From assembly GCA_963585895.1 (NCBI GenBank), contig OY757934.1:34504268-34568267 (forward strand): a stretch of 64,000 bases of DNA. The letters run 5' to 3'. Numbering within the stretch: the first letter of the stretch is position 1; each line of letters starts with the position of its first letter. The position numbers and the translations under genes were made by a program. Positions 11,131 through 23,190 of this stretch are shown one piece after another. This DNA comes from Sepioteuthis lessoniana. Its lineage: Eukaryota; Mollusca; Cephalopoda; Myopsida; Loliginidae. The notes under the pieces were generated by a model. That model was given only the letters and a program-made list of their open reading frames with translations. It made no database searches and was not told the DNA's origin.

Positions 11131-11380
11131 GTAAAGTTGGCGACCGTAGTCGAGGGTAACCCGAAGGCTCCTTTTCGATAGCTACTACACCAAGGTGTAG
11201 GGAAGGGCGCTACTCCTTCCCTGGATTGCTCTACTTTACCCTTGATCCGTACCTTATAATGCTGAGTGTTAAGCAAGGAGGCATCAAGTACCATTTTTTG
11301 AGTCTTTGGTATGACTCGACCTGGGATTGAACCCAGGTCTCCCGGGCCATTGGTGAACACTCTAACCGCTAGGCCTAGTC
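11131..11380 (-). mobile_element. tRNA-derived SINE, family B, near full length
   Basis: Minus strand: GGCCTAGCGGTTAGAGTG (A box), GGTTCAATCCC (B box), a body identical in layout to other B copies, and the terminal GTCGCCAACTTTACTTTTA. A good reference copy for this family. Confidence 0.9.
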
Positions 11381-11389
11381 ATAGTAATT

Positions 11390-11391
<2 letters not shown>

Positions 11392-11451
<60 letters not shown>
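11392..11451. repeat. (TA)n microsatellite
   Basis: About 30 TA units next to the SINE head. Confidence 0.95.
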
Positions 11452-11454
<3 letters not shown>

Positions 11455-13150
11455 GGACACGTAACCTCCTTTTACATAAGAAGTACACTGAAATTACGTT
11501 GTTAAGATAACATTATCAATTTCCACGTTTATTTTTCTAAACTTATATACTTGCATGCGACGCACACATTTATACAAAAACGGAGTGTGTTACAAAATAT
11601 CAGCAACTTGTTTTCACAATTGAATAATGATAAGTTCTCTTGCCATGATAACATGGCTAACTGATTGTTGTAATTTTTGCCCAATCAATTTTTGGTTCAA
11701 TTTTATTTCTTTTTGAACATGACTGTACATCTTTTAAGATAATTAAAATCTTATAAATTCATTTTTTTTTTTACTTTTATAATTTTAAACTTTATACTAT
11801 TTTTGAAATAAGCATAGGATTTCCCTGAGTGAAACTACCACACTTTGGTGCTCAGCAGAAATCCATACGGAAATAACTGCTTAAGAAATTACGTGAATTT
11901 TGTGTGGCATTGAACAAAAGAAAATGACGTTTCAGTGATGTGAACTTTTTTACATTATTCTGCAACCGATCGAATCAATATGCAAATAAAGGACATTTGC
12001 ATATATTTTAAGGGCTTAGAATTAATACCCAGTCTCATATTAACTCATCAGCAAGCATTAGAAACTGAAATACGGAATTATTTTATGTAATAAATCAATA
12101 TAAGGTGGTAGAAGATACTAGCGCTGAGAAATGCTTGACAAGGATTAAAATAGTAACAGATTATTTTAGGTAATCTCGTAAATAAACATGCCTGAAAGTA
12201 ATCGTAGGATTAGAGTCTGTCAAGATTAGAACTAATATTTTATTAAAGAGAAAAACTGCAGAAATATTCAATTTCCTTGAACAGATGTGCTCTTTAAAAT
12301 AGATTATTCAAAATAAAACGTATTCACTCTTGAATTTGTAATGCTTTAGGATTACACAATACTTGGGACTAAACGATATAGAAATTATTAAGCAAAACTG
12401 GAAGTGGGAAAGATTTATTGCCCTAAGGAACGTTAACAAATAGTGCTTAATATTGATAAAATGGTGCTCAATAAATAATAGCAATAGTAAGAAAAGATCT
12501 GATAGAATATGAAAAGATCAGATTATGGAGTTTATTGTAAGACATTGCAGAGACTGACACAATCATGGTCTTTATGGCGGTAACCGAGAAAGAACTTAGT
12601 CGAAAAGCCTAACCCACAAACACCACTGCTACTAATGATTATGGGAATGACGAATGTTGGGGAGTATGTGAAAAATATTGCTCTTGGAATTTCAATGTTG
12701 GGTGATCTTTTTATATCAAAGATATGATCTAGCGGATAAAGATGTTGGTTAAAGTGTATTTAATCAAGTTACAGTCGTGAATTCTAATGAAATTTTTAAT
12801 ATCTTGGATCAGATAGAACATAAAAATCATCATGGTTAGCGATTTTTATATTCTTCTGAGTTTGCCATGCATCTGACCTTGTGCCAAACTAAGCTCAGTT
12901 TAGTAAAGATTCCTTTTGGTCTCGTGGAATAGACCTCAAGGACGAAGGCATTAGCCAGGATTAACTGATACAAGATATCCTCTAAGCATGGACAGTGGAA
13001 TGAGATCAGTCTATCCATTTAGTCGGATTCAAATCCCCAGAAGGTTATAAGAAACACCTCAAAATGGAAGGAAAGTATAACAGCAGAAAGTTTGTAACAA
13101 TAACAGCAATTTGATTGCAAATGTGTCAGAATTTTTTGGTTGCAGAGGAG
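11452..13150. other. No recognisable feature
   Basis: AT-rich unique DNA. A 60-codon minus-strand frame at 12836-13018 shows no family motif. Confidence 0.5.
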
Positions 13151-14305
13151 TTGAAAGTTTATTTTTGTCTACGGGTGTGTTGGAATTTAATTTTTAGTTG
13201 CGGGCGAGTTGGAATTTAATCTTTGGTTGCGGACGAGTTGGAATTTAATTTTTGGTTGCAGACGAGGTGGAATTTAATTTTTGGTTGCAGACGAGTTGGA
13301 ATTTAATTTTTGGTTGCAGACGAGGTGGAATTTAATTTTTGGTTGCAGACGAGTTGGAATTTAATTTTTGGTTGCGGACGAGTTGGAATTTAATTTTTGG
13401 TTGCAGACGAGTTGGAATTTAATTTTTGGTTGCGGACAAGTTGGAATTTAATTTTTGGTTGCGGACGAGTTGGAATTTAATTTTTGGTTGCAGACGAGTT
13501 GGAATTTAATTTTTGGTTGCAAACGAGTTGGAATTTAATTTTCGGTTCCTGACGAGTTGGAATTTAATTTTTGGTTGTGAATGTGTTGGAGTTTAATTTT
13601 TGGTTGCGAACGAGTTGAAATTTAATTTTCGGTTCCTGACGAGTTGGAATTTAATTTTTGGTTGTGAATGTGTTGGAATTTAATTTTTGGTGGCGGATGT
13701 GTTGGAATTTTTTTTTGGTACCGATGTCTTGAAATTTTATTTTTGGTTAAGGATGTTTTGGAATTTTATTTTTGGTTGCGAATGTATTGGAATTTTATTT
13801 CTGGTTGCAGATGTGTTGAAATTCTATTTTTGGTTGTGGATATGTTGGAAATTTATTTTTGGTTACAGGTGTTTTAGGATTCAATTTTTTTGTTGCGATT
13901 GTGTTGAATTTTTTTCTTTTTTTGTTACAGATGTGTTGAAACTTTACTTTTGGTTGTGGATGCGTTGAATTTAATTTTTAGTGGCAGATGTATTGAGAAT
14001 TCATTTTTGGTTGCGGATGTTTTGTATTTTTTTTTTTTTTTGCTTTTGTGACAGATGTGGTGGAACTTTATTTTTGTTTGCAGATGCGTTGGAATTTAAT
14101 TTTTGGTTACGGATGTATTGGAATTAAATTTTCAGTTGAAATATGTTGGAACTTAATTTTGGTGACGGATGTATTGAAAGTTCATTTTTGGTTACAGATG
14201 TGTTGGAATTTAATTTTTGGTGGCAGATGTATTGGAACTTTATTTTAGGTTGTGCATGTGTTGGAATTGAATTTTTTGTTGCAGATGTGTTGTATTGTCA
14301 TCTAC
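13151..14305 (+). repeat. 30-bp minisatellite, left block
   Basis: About 38 tandem copies of a 30-bp unit built on TTGGAATTTAATTTTTGGTT plus a variable GCGGACGAG part. It is homogeneous at ~13200-13560 and increasingly diverged to the right. Because 30 is a multiple of three, two frames stay open with a 10-residue period (LEFNFWLQTS or WNLIFGCRRV types), which creates spurious open frames. There is no evidence of translation. Confidence 0.95.
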
Positions 14306-14309
14306 ATGT

Positions 14310-15087
14310 TCATGCAGCATCATAACGACACTATAATAAAGACGCACGCAGGAATAACAGACGCAATGAAAATGATGCAAGAAGGATAAACGACGCAGGA
14401 AGACTTCTTTAACAAAATATTTACCTCTCCCTTTATTTTAAGGGTTCGAAAGGGTTGTGTGGGGTTTTACTGTGAGAGGGAGCTGGAGACCGAACATAAA
14501 CTGTAATATTTTTGACCCCACTGTTATGACCGTCACGTTGTGTCTTTCTTGTTCTCTAGGGTTGCTCAACCGGAGGCCTAGGGGCCCACTCTGCTGTGTG
14601 ATGGCTTTCTTTATTGCATCTTATCAGCATCTTCTCCGGACCTCAGCTCATCAGGGCCCCAGGCCCCTTCGGCCTGGTGTGGCTTTCCCTACCACTCTCG
14701 TCTCCACTGGAACTCGAACTCTCTGGCCGGAACTCAACTGCAACTGGAACTCAATTCCAACTGCCCCTGCCACAGCCAACTGCCTCAACTTCCATCTTGA
14801 CTGCTTTATATAATAGTTCAACGCTTACACGATCGCCCACTCGATTTTTGAAATCGAATGTTTAATCGTCATCAAGCGGAAATAACTGTCATGCAGTTCA
14901 GAGGTCACTCTCTTCCGGTGCGTCAGTCTCTGAGAGTATCATGAGATATTTTTACCTCGTCCCATTTCATCAGCCAATTTCCGCCAACGCGATTTCCTCT
15001 CATAACTGCCATCAGAATGTGTCACCTCCTTCCGGTGCATCACCTTGAATGGCATTTTGGGCCGGGTCAAAAGGTCAAAACACAACA
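14310..15087 (-). mobile_element. Broken LTR retrotransposon remnant (Ty3/gypsy-like by LTR layout)
   Basis: On the minus strand an LTR of about 566 bp (15087-14522) begins TGTTGTG and ends CATAACA. It holds a TATATAA-type box and a downstream AATAAA signal in promoter-then-polyA order. About 210 bp of internal leader follows, to ~14310. It is a fragment: no second LTR and no coding region. It lies inside the 30-bp minisatellite and is clearly richer in GC than its surroundings. The family assignment is inference. Confidence 0.6.
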
Positions 15088-15475
15088 GATGTGTTGAAAC
15101 CTAACTTTTGATGGCAGTTGTGCTGGAACTTTATATTTGGTTGCGCATATGTTAAAATTCTATTTTTGTTTGCAGATGTGTTAGAATTTTATTTTTCGTT
15201 GCTGATATGATGGAAATTTATTTTTGGTTACGGATATGTTGGAATTTATTTTTTGTTGCGGATGTGTTTAGATTTCATTTTTGGTTATTGATGTGTTGAA
15301 ATTTTATTTTTGGTTGCAGATTTGTTGAAATTTAATTCTTTCTTACAGATACGTGGGGACTTTATTTTTGGTTGCGGATACGTTGAATTTAATTTTTGGC
15401 TACAGATTGGTGGGAACTTTACTTTTGGTTGCGGATGTGTTGGAATTTTATTTTTGGTCGCAAAGTTTTTGATTA
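15088..15475 (+). repeat. 30-bp minisatellite, right block
   Basis: About 13 diverged units of the same array (GTTGGAATTTATTTTTGG-like), cut off from the left block by the LTR remnant. Confidence 0.9.
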
Positions 15476-15496
15476 TATAATGATTCACTAAAATGT

Positions 15497-16102
15497 GAAA
15501 ATCGTTATACCGTTACACACCAAATGAACAGAATTAACCTCACCGTGGGAAAAGGTGACAAACACACAAAAAGTCTGTCTTAGTTCACTAACACAAAAGT
15601 TTATTCGCTTTTGCACTTTTTAAGATGTTGCCGGGGAGAAAGAAACATAGTATGAAAGCTGAGTCGAACGCGTCTGCTGGAATAAGAGAAACAACATGTC
15701 CTAAGGGGAAAGAGAGAGAGAGAGAGAGAAGTGGGTAGAGAGCAAGCAAAGACAGACCTTGAATTTTCTTTCTGGTTCTCTGCTATAATTCTAACGGGCT
15801 GGTTCACTGGCTTTGTCTCCACATCTGCGCATCTGGTGTGAGACCCCTTTTCGGAGCTCACCCCAAAATGGGGCTCTTAATTTTCGTCTGGTGTTCAACT
15901 CTAGTCCTTATCTCGTCACGTGTCCTAGCTAACTGACTTGCAAACCCAAGTCGTTCCTTAACTTCTGCCTGGTATTGGCGGGAAGGAAATATCTTCTCTC
16001 TCCTTCCCAGAAATTAGCCTCCTATTCTTTTTCTTACTTTGACTCTCCATAAGCCGCTCAATCACTTTACAAATTGTTAACTACCGTAATAGTTAAAACA
16101 AT
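15497..16102 (-). mobile_element. Possible solo LTR
   Basis: A mid-GC stretch whose ends read TG...CA. On the minus strand it carries AATAAA about 120 bp before its end. No target duplication or second copy was seen, so the call is tentative. A CT-rich run at 15708-15730 gives a spurious open frame. Confidence 0.25.
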
Positions 16103-16870
16103 TATAGATAATACGCTGTATACTTCAAATGTGTTCGCATCGTTTTCATTTACTCGCTTCAAAAATGTTTGCTAAATATGGTCTTCCTTGAAGCTTATCA
16201 AAATAATGAGGTTGCCTTTCGAACAAAAAAGCAAGATCGTTGTATAAATGGGCGTTTTCCAGTCACCCATAATGCTTCACAGAAAATATACAGAAAATTT
16301 CAACCGTTATCTGCCTTCAAGATTAGCAAGCTACCGCGTTTGACTACAAACGAAGGAGTGGTCGACGTCGTAAAGACGTTTCATTGGAGAGCATTGTTAC
16401 TGTATTAGAAGTCTTCATTTACAATCCCTGAAAAATCAACTAGGCAATACTAGGAAGAATGAAGAATTTGGTCTTTCACGGTTCACTGTAAGTGTTTGGT
16501 TGTTTGAAGACATAATGTCAATTTGATTCTCTAACAATGGTTTGGTTTGGTTTTTTAACAGCCTATTAAATCCTTATATTTTATCTAATGACAAAATCTG
16601 ATTCATTTTTAAATATTTGATTATAATCAAAACTACTCATATTTTCAACATTATATTGCTATAACTTTTTAATCACACATTTTTATTTGTCTATGCTCAT
16701 ATGAAATCAAAACTTGTTACGTTCATATGCAATCGCACTTAGTTACACATTTGAAATGGTTATCATAATAGTAATGATTTATTCTCAGTTATAAACTTTC
16801 AATTATTATATCTACAACTAATCAAACAAATATGTTTGACCTATGAACGGTACATCAAGAGATAATAACA
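16103..16870. other. Unique sequence with a weak transposase-like fragment
   Basis: Around 16169-16470 a frame reads RSGRRRKDVSLESIVTVLEV then NP-KIN. This recalls the helix-turn-helix linker of mariner-like transposases. The match is short and from memory. Nothing else was recognised. Confidence 0.2.
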
Positions 16871-16985
16871 CTCCAGGTTAGAGTGGACCTGAGAGTAATG
16901 GTAACGAAGTGGTTCTCTGGACTACACAGAGTTCCACAACTTGAGCTTCACTACTGGATGCTTTTAGTGTCATGTGGTATTTTTA
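16871..16985 (-). mobile_element. V-family element, head fragment
   Basis: CTCCAGGTTAGAGTGGACCT and GAGAGTAATGGTAACGAAGT are the reverse of the conserved V head. Confidence 0.65.
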
Positions 16986-17637
16986 GAGACGTTTTAATAT
17001 TTTTAAGCACCACTAAACTCGTAATTCAAGTATTGTGCTGTCATCTTTTTATTTCTTCAAATCTATTTAGTTGAACATATTGATTTAAAAGTGATGTTTC
17101 CTTTTAGTGCATTTCATTATCTTGGAAATTGCTTTTAGATATTCTGTTTCTCCTTATTGGACTTCATCAAGCAGTCAAACTATCTTGTTTTTTTATCCCT
17201 TTGTTACTATTTTATGCGACTGTTTTTAAAGCATATGTCATGCAATCATTTATTTCCTATAATAAACCAATTTTCTTTTTTTATTATCAATCCATTGACT
17301 TCTTTCCTCAACTGAAAATCTTATTACGTAACGAAAATACCTTTTACTTTTCCATTATAAAAATGAGTTCACATCAATGTGAAAAAAATGTCGGTGAACA
17401 TTCAAAGTCATTATATTAAAACAAAATTTTTAGGAAAATGATATAAATAATTTTCCGTTTGATTAAAAAATATTCACTCTTAAAGTTATCTATCTATCTA
17501 TCTATCTATCTCAGATTATATCTATCTAGCTACCTTGTTCATTCTGCTTATATTTAGTCACCTAGCAATATGTCTGTATGATTGCTATATGAAGTAATGT
17601 TTCCTTTTTCTTTATGTTTGTCTTTCTGTCAGTTTGT

Positions 17638-17639
<2 letters not shown>
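16986..17639. other. No recognisable feature
   Basis: AT-rich, with a short (TATC)n tract near 17488-17512. A hydrophobic open frame at 17129-17419 has no supporting motif. Confidence 0.5.

Positions 17640-17671
<32 letters not shown>
17640..17671. repeat. (TA)n microsatellite
   Basis: TA run. Confidence 0.9.
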
Positions 17672-17672
<1 letters not shown>

Positions 17673-17977
17673 TCCATAAATGAATACACTCATAACATTT
17701 TTATAAACCAAAGATTCTTGGATTTTATATGTGATGGAACATTATGCAATGAAAATGGATATATTAGGTTTTATTTATGGCTAATCTTTACAATTCTGTA
17801 ACAAAAAAAAGCAAACTGTACCACCACTACAAACAAAAAAAAAGATTTTTAGATAGGTATGAGGTCTAATTATTTTGAGACCGCTACATAATCATATTTT
17901 TATTACAGAGTTTGGCAGTAAATGATAATTGCATCAAGTTCGATTTGATTTTATAAAATTATAAAAAATCTGCTGGT

Positions 17978-18242
17978 GAGGTTCTAGGTTCTAGTAATGC
18001 TGGAGTCTTTATTGCCTTCGCTTCAAGGTCCACTCTGGCCTGGAGTGGTATCACCTGATAAGGGTCCTATCTATTTGTTAAATATAGTTTCTTGAATTTA
18101 CTGTTTTTGGGGTTTAAACTGGGTATTTATGCTAAACTGAATTGCTTGAAATAGAACTGTTTTAACATCTAAACTGTGTACTCAGGCTAAACTGAATTAT
18201 CTGAAATAAAACTGTTTTGATATTAACTCTGTGTATTGTATC
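17978..18242 (+). mobile_element. V-family element, 5'-truncated
   Basis: It starts within the head (GGTCCACTCTGGCCTGGAGT), passes the CCTATCTATTTGTTAAATA junction, and carries about two units of the internal ~65-bp repeat (CTAAACTGAATTGCTTGAAA type). Confidence 0.75.
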
Positions 18243-18329
18243 AAGTTCGATTTGATATTATAAAAACTGCAATCTGATATCTTTAGTTTTAGAACAAAAT
18301 TAAGTCTTTAGAAAAATATTGTCAAAAGG

Positions 18330-18332
<3 letters not shown>

Positions 18333-18397
<65 letters not shown>
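18333..18397. repeat. (TA)n microsatellite
   Basis: About 32 TA units. Confidence 0.95.
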
Positions 18398-18400
<3 letters not shown>

Positions 18401-18598
18401 AAGCACTTAACTCATACTATTTTTAAAGAAAATAAATTCTACTTCAAATTTCACCTGACTTCAAATTTCACCAAGATATAGTATGTACAAGGAAAAATGT
18501 TTGCCTAAAACTCAACAAATAAGCAAAAGTCTCTGAACATAAATCGATAAACAGTGTTTAATATTTAATAACGTGTCCCTAATTTGCTATGACGGCTG

Positions 18599-19065
18599 TC
18601 AGACGTTTAGAATAATTTTAGATAAGTTTCTTGTAGATATTAACTTCAATTTTATTACACTCCTGTTAATCACCTCCTCAAGATTGCTCAAGTTTTGGAG
18701 ATTACTTTGATGAACTCTGCGTTTAAACTCCTTCCATATATTTCCAATGGGATTTAAGTCCTGTGACTGATTAGGCAAATCTAAAACCCTTATTTCATTC
18801 GAATAAAACACTTTCTCTTTTTCACTACAGTATGTTTAGTATCACTATCATGTTGAAAAATCCAACTATTCGGCAATAAAAGATATCTTACAGATAGAAG
18901 CAATTTTGTCTCCAGTATTTCGCGATATAAATAATTGTTCAACGTTCCTTCGGTGATATGTAGTATAGAAAAAATCCTGCTTCCACCACCATGTTTTTCA
19001 ACTGGAATAGTATTTTGAGGGTTATACAAAGACACGTCCCGAATCGTTTCAACAGAAGAGTATAT
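18599..19065 (-). pseudogene. Tc1-like DNA transposase, catalytic-domain fragment
   Basis: A cut-and-paste transposase remnant of the Tc1 (DD34E) group. Minus-strand translation shows the family order NTIPVEKHGGGSRIF, then WIFQHDSDTKHT with the second catalytic Asp, then SQDLNPIGNIWKEFKRRV. The third catalytic residue, Glu in NPIEN, is Gly here. There is a frameshift near 18810, between the QHD block and the NPI block. The DNA-binding N-terminus and first catalytic Asp are missing, the upstream side being occupied by a SINE and a TA tract. It is inactive on three counts. Confidence 0.88.
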
Positions 19066-19073
19066 ATATATAA

Positions 19074-19218
19074 AAGTAAAGTTGGCTACCATAGTCGAGG
19101 GCGACCCGAAGACTCTCTTTTCAATAGCTATTAAACTGAGGTGTAAGGCAGGGCGCGGATCCTTTCTCTGGATTGCTCCACTTTACCCTTCATCGCTACT
19201 TTAAAATGGTAAGTGTTA
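19074..19218 (-). mobile_element. tRNA-derived SINE, family B, 3' part
   Basis: It begins with AAAGTTGGCTACCATAGTCG (the reverse of the family end) and stops at the middle of the body, so the tRNA head is missing. Confidence 0.8.
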
Positions 19219-19283
19219 ATATTTTGTCACATAATATTTTGTCACAGACATAGTTTAATTTAAATGATTATGAGTAAAGATAT

Positions 19284-19497
19284 TTGGTTTATTTGGTTTG
19301 GTTTATCAACCTTCGTGAGTTATTCAATGCCGAAGCTATCCTTGCAAAAGAAGAGAAGTGATACTATTTAACCTATGAATGGGGGTTTAAGCGGTTCATA
19401 CCTTAACTAAGGGAATTATTCCCAAAGTAAATGCAATAGCGCGACCGATGTTTGGACTCGTTTATGTCGAGGCCCCAGTAGAGCACTTTATGAGCAA
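19284..19497 (-). mobile_element. tRNA-derived SINE, family A
   Basis: The tail comes first (TGGTTTGGTTTATCAACCTT), then the central domain and degraded head, all in the order of the 28-kb copy reversed. Confidence 0.75.
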
Positions 19498-20159
19498 AGA
19501 GTAGACGAGACTTCAAATTGGGGTTTTCTATGGATTAAGAAAAGAAGTTTTCTAAGAATTTAATGCGATGTTTTCAAAGAATTCAGAAGAAGGATTTTCC
19601 AAGGAATTAGAAAAGAGGCTTTCCAAGGATTTAAAAAAGGAGTTTTTCAAGGATTCTGCCCATCCAGTCCTATACAGTAGAATGGCCGACAAAGTGTATA
19701 TTTGCTCATTTTGTCTCAGTTGTCAGCAAATCCTGAAGTTGGTTTGCAGATGCAAAGTCCTACTCAAAAACAGGAAGACTTTTCTAACCAACAATACACA
19801 AGAAAAAATCATACCTACCAGCATGTCTAGCGTTCTTCGTCCATCCCAACATTAACCTGGTTCATATAAGTCTGTGCCTTGAGGCTTATATTCGTATTTT
19901 AGGATTTTCCGAGACATGCATTTAAAAAAACAACAACAGACTTATAAGATTTGAACTTCGTCGAAAACAAGGAATGATTCGAAATCTTTCTCGATGAACT
20001 TACGGAACGTGGATTCTGCAAAATGTTTCTAATAGGTCAGGTGACGTAGTTTAAAGCAACACACGCTGATTCATTGATCAAACGGCCAATTTTTCTTGTC
20101 ATAAACAGCCAACTTTTTCTTGTTATACAAATTTTCCAAAGTTTAGATATATTTTTACA
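19498..20159. other. No recognisable feature
   Basis: A Lys/Phe-rich open frame at 19568-19855 arises from a short AAGGATTT-type internal repeat and is not supported as a gene. Confidence 0.45.
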
Positions 20160-20305
20160 CTTTTTACACACCCATCGTTAACTTAACATCCCTAATATAA
20201 TCCCTCATAGGCCTGATGATGGTTCAGTTGAACCGAAACGCTATAGTGTCGACTTTGTTTCTCAATAAATCTCCCCTATTTGCATTTACTTGTTATCAAT
20301 TTTTC
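20160..20305 (+). mobile_element. Repeat with hammerhead-like core (possible Penelope-type 3' end)
   Basis: Shared with 55020-55160 (minus) and 58238-58330 (minus). The order is CCCATCGTTAACTTAACATC, a ~35-nt spacer, the CCTGATGATGG motif, CTATAGTGTCGACTTTG, then TCAATAAATCTC. The core at 20213-20250 has CTGATGA, a GGTTC...GAACC helix II, GAAA, CGC-TATA-GTG as helix III, and GTC. Helix I does not pair in any of the three copies. Confidence 0.65.
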
Positions 20306-20338
20306 TTTACAAACTGTCGAATTACAATCCATTATTTT

Positions 20339-20340
<2 letters not shown>

Positions 20341-20399
<59 letters not shown>
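20341..20399. repeat. (TA)n microsatellite
   Basis: About 29 TA units. Confidence 0.95.
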
Positions 20400-20401
<2 letters not shown>

Positions 20402-20589
20402 CTCTTTAATATCTTTAACTCGCTTTAATGTATTCATTACATTTATTCGTCTCGTTTAAAATAGAGATTACATTCTGACTAGAATCTCAGAGAGACAAAA
20501 GTTCTTAGAATAAAAATCATCCACTGATCATCCATACTGATTTCCTTTTCAGAAGATATATTTATTTTTTGGTTTTGTTATATTTTATG

Positions 20590-21350
20590 TTATGATATTA
20601 TATTCAAACGAGCTAAAGCTATAGTTATATGGTTTCAGGTATTGTTATCCAACACTGATAATTCTATTTGATATCAATCAATCACAGTTAAATCGTTTCA
20701 AGTATTGTTTCCGAACACAAATTATTCTATTTGATAATACAAACAATTCTATTTAATATTAATTAATTAAATGGTGTCAAGTATTGTCATCAATTACTAA
20801 TTATTCTATTTAATATTAATCAATTGTTTGCACACAATTAAATGTCTTCCAGTATTACAATCTAACTCACAGTTAAATAGTTATCATTGTTATCCAACAT
20901 TAATAATTCTATTTGATATTAATCAGTTGTTTGCACACAGTTAAAAGGTTTTAAGTATTGCAAATACAAATAATTCTAAATCGTTTTAAGTATTGTTATC
21001 TAACATTAATAAATCTATTTGTACACAGTTAAATGGTTTTAAGTACTGCTATCTAATGATAACCATTTTTTTGCACACAGTTAAATGGTTTTGGATATTG
21101 TTGTTTAACATTAGTAAATCTATTTAACAATTATTTCCGCCTAATATAAAAAAGATCCATACGTCTGTATAGTTTTAGATAGCAAATAATAATCCTTATT
21201 AAATGATTGAGCCGTAGACACTAATAAATACTACCACTCCAGGTCAGAGTGGGCCTGAGAGTAATGGTAATGAAGAGGTACTCCATATTCCCCAAACTTC
21301 AGGACTGGAGCCTCATCAGCAAATGCAGCTTAGTGTCATACCAAAGACAG
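20590..21350 (-). mobile_element. V-family element with expanded internal tandem repeat
   Basis: 20600-21190 is about eight diverged tandem units of ~65-80 bp (AGTTAAATGGTTTTAAGTA and TAATAATTCTATTTG types). The reversed head follows at 21236-21347 (CTCCAGGTCAGAGTGGGCCT). The repeat block is far longer than in other V copies, showing that its copy number varies. Confidence 0.75.
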
Positions 21351-21359
21351 AATTTCAAG

Positions 21360-21545
21360 AATTGCGATAAGATACTAATAATTCTATTGAATACTAATAA
21401 TTTGTTTGTATCCAGAGAAATGGTTTAAATTACTTCTATTTAACATTAATAATTCCGTTATTTAATAAAATTTAATAGTTGATAATTCTATGCAATATTA
21501 ATTGCTGGTTCACACACGGTCTAAATAATTTCAAATATTACAATT
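21360..21545 (-). repeat. Further V-type tandem units
   Basis: Two to three more diverged units of the same internal repeat, without a clear head. Confidence 0.55.
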
Positions 21546-21892
21546 GACCCTTTGCCACTGCCTTCAAGTACTTTTAAGATAAAATCAGAGTAGATACGTG
21601 TTTGCCGCAAGAGTAATTTGAAGAATACGGTAGGAACAATCATATAAGTGCTAGGGTTTGACATGACCAGTCAATTGATCGTATTCGGCATCTCCCTCTA
21701 GACATCTAGCTCAGTAGCAGCCAAAGTGGAGAGTTGCAAGTTACGTGACCACTTCGGTTGTCGGGTCACGGACTGCTCGGCCACCAGTATCCCGTCCTGA
21801 AACATTATAGGTCACCACCCACGGCCAACAGGAGACCTAGTTGTTTGGTGGGGGGAATCTTATTCTACAGCCCTAGCCCACAGAACCATATA

Positions 21893-22350
21893 CTGATATG
21901 AATTCTACTATTGCATAAATACGTATCTATATATGTATACATAAGCAAATTATCTGAAAATATGTCAAAATTCTGTCACGTAAAATGAACTATTTTCACC
22001 AAACTATTTTCAAAATATATTTGGCACATATTTAGTTTAACACTAGATTTACATCGCAAATTAAACGGCCACACTTAAAAGTAAATTAACTAAAAAGCAT
22101 TCACAGATATCCAAGGAACAAACAAGGAAATTTGGTGTTTATAGCTCAAACTGCCTTTAAATTATGCAGGTCAAAAGATATTTAGAGAATTATATTAAGA
22201 ATGGGATATGCAGATAGAGATTAAGATAAAGATAGTAATGTTTATCATTAGAGTGTTTCCAACAAAAAATAGAGATCTAAAGTTTTAGTCACCCGAGACT
22301 CTATACGGGAATGAAATTGTTTTTATTAGTCATCTCTTCATTAAAACTGG
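21893..22350 (+). repeat. Duplicated segment, copy 1
   Basis: Direct-orientation match to 24272-24775, with many indels. Shared anchors include AGCATTCACAGATATCCAAG and TTATGCAGGTCAAAAGATAT. It is preceded in both places by remnants of a reversed V head (TTCTACAGCCC type). No coding region was seen. Confidence 0.85.
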
Positions 22351-22934
22351 CGATGCTCTTTAAAATTATCAGTTTAAATCCTGTTTTCGGTTGAAGACAT
22401 AGTCTAAACTAGTCTATGCAAAGATATTAAAAATTCCTTTTACGCTCAACCTCATTAAATGCCAGAGATAAATACAATCACCTTCATGTGTTAATTGATA
22501 TAAAATATAATCTAAATTGATAGATCATGTTTCTCTAAATTGCAAAACTCACACGTACAAATATTGAGTTGCATCAAAGTCCATTTCTGAATAAACTGAG
22601 ATTTTTTAGTGGATCTTCTCAAGGATCCCTATAAGATTTTTGAAACTGTTTTACAGTTATTTCCATGATCCAAATCTTTTCCGTGTGGTGGTAAGTGGTT
22701 TCTCTTCTCTCGTTACATTTTCTTCCACTTTCTGAATTCTGCAACCGCTTCATAGACAAGGAAGGCAAACCATATTCTCCATAACTATTTCGAGCAAACT
22801 CATACTGCCGCAAACAAACCGTAAAAAAAAAAGAATTCTATACACGAACACCTGTCTATTATAAAAATTAAAACAGATATCCTCTAGAAATGTTCAATGA
22901 AACCAGAAAAGAAGTTGCAAGCAAGATATAATAA
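22351..22934. other. No recognisable feature
   Basis: AT-rich unique sequence. Confidence 0.5.
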
Positions 22935-23190
22935 AAGTAAAGTTGGCAACCGTAGTCGATGGCGACTCGAAGGCTCCCTTTTCGGTAGCTACTACACCGA
23001 GGTGTAAGGGAGGGCGCTACTCCTTTCCCTGGATTGCTCCACTTTACCCTTGATCTTTACCTTATAATACTGAGTGTTAAGCAAGATAGCATCAAGTACC
23101 ATTTTTAAGTCTTTGGTATGACTCGACCTGCGATTGAACCAGGTCTCCCGGGCCACTGGCGAACACTCTAACCATTATGCCAATGTCCGG
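22935..23190 (-). mobile_element. tRNA-derived SINE, family B, near full length
   Basis: The reversed 3' end AGTAAAGTTGGCAACCGTAG, the body, GATTGAACCAGGTCTCCCGG (B-box complement), and AACACTCTAACCATTATGCC (A-box complement). Confidence 0.88.

Noticed and set aside
11001-11360. 119-codon minus-strand frame
   Set aside because: It spans a SINE B body and the hammerhead element. The frame at 3778-4080 is likewise SINE sequence.
14640-14680. Hammerhead on the minus strand at CTGATGAGCTGAGG
   Set aside because: No GAAA box follows, and it lies within LTR sequence. Sites at 12048, 52076 and 54160 fail in the same way.
17640-17830. Left end of the Tc1 element
   Set aside because: The TGGTCCATAAATGAATACAC stretch is suggestive of a terminus, but no matching inverted end was found on the other side of the transposase.
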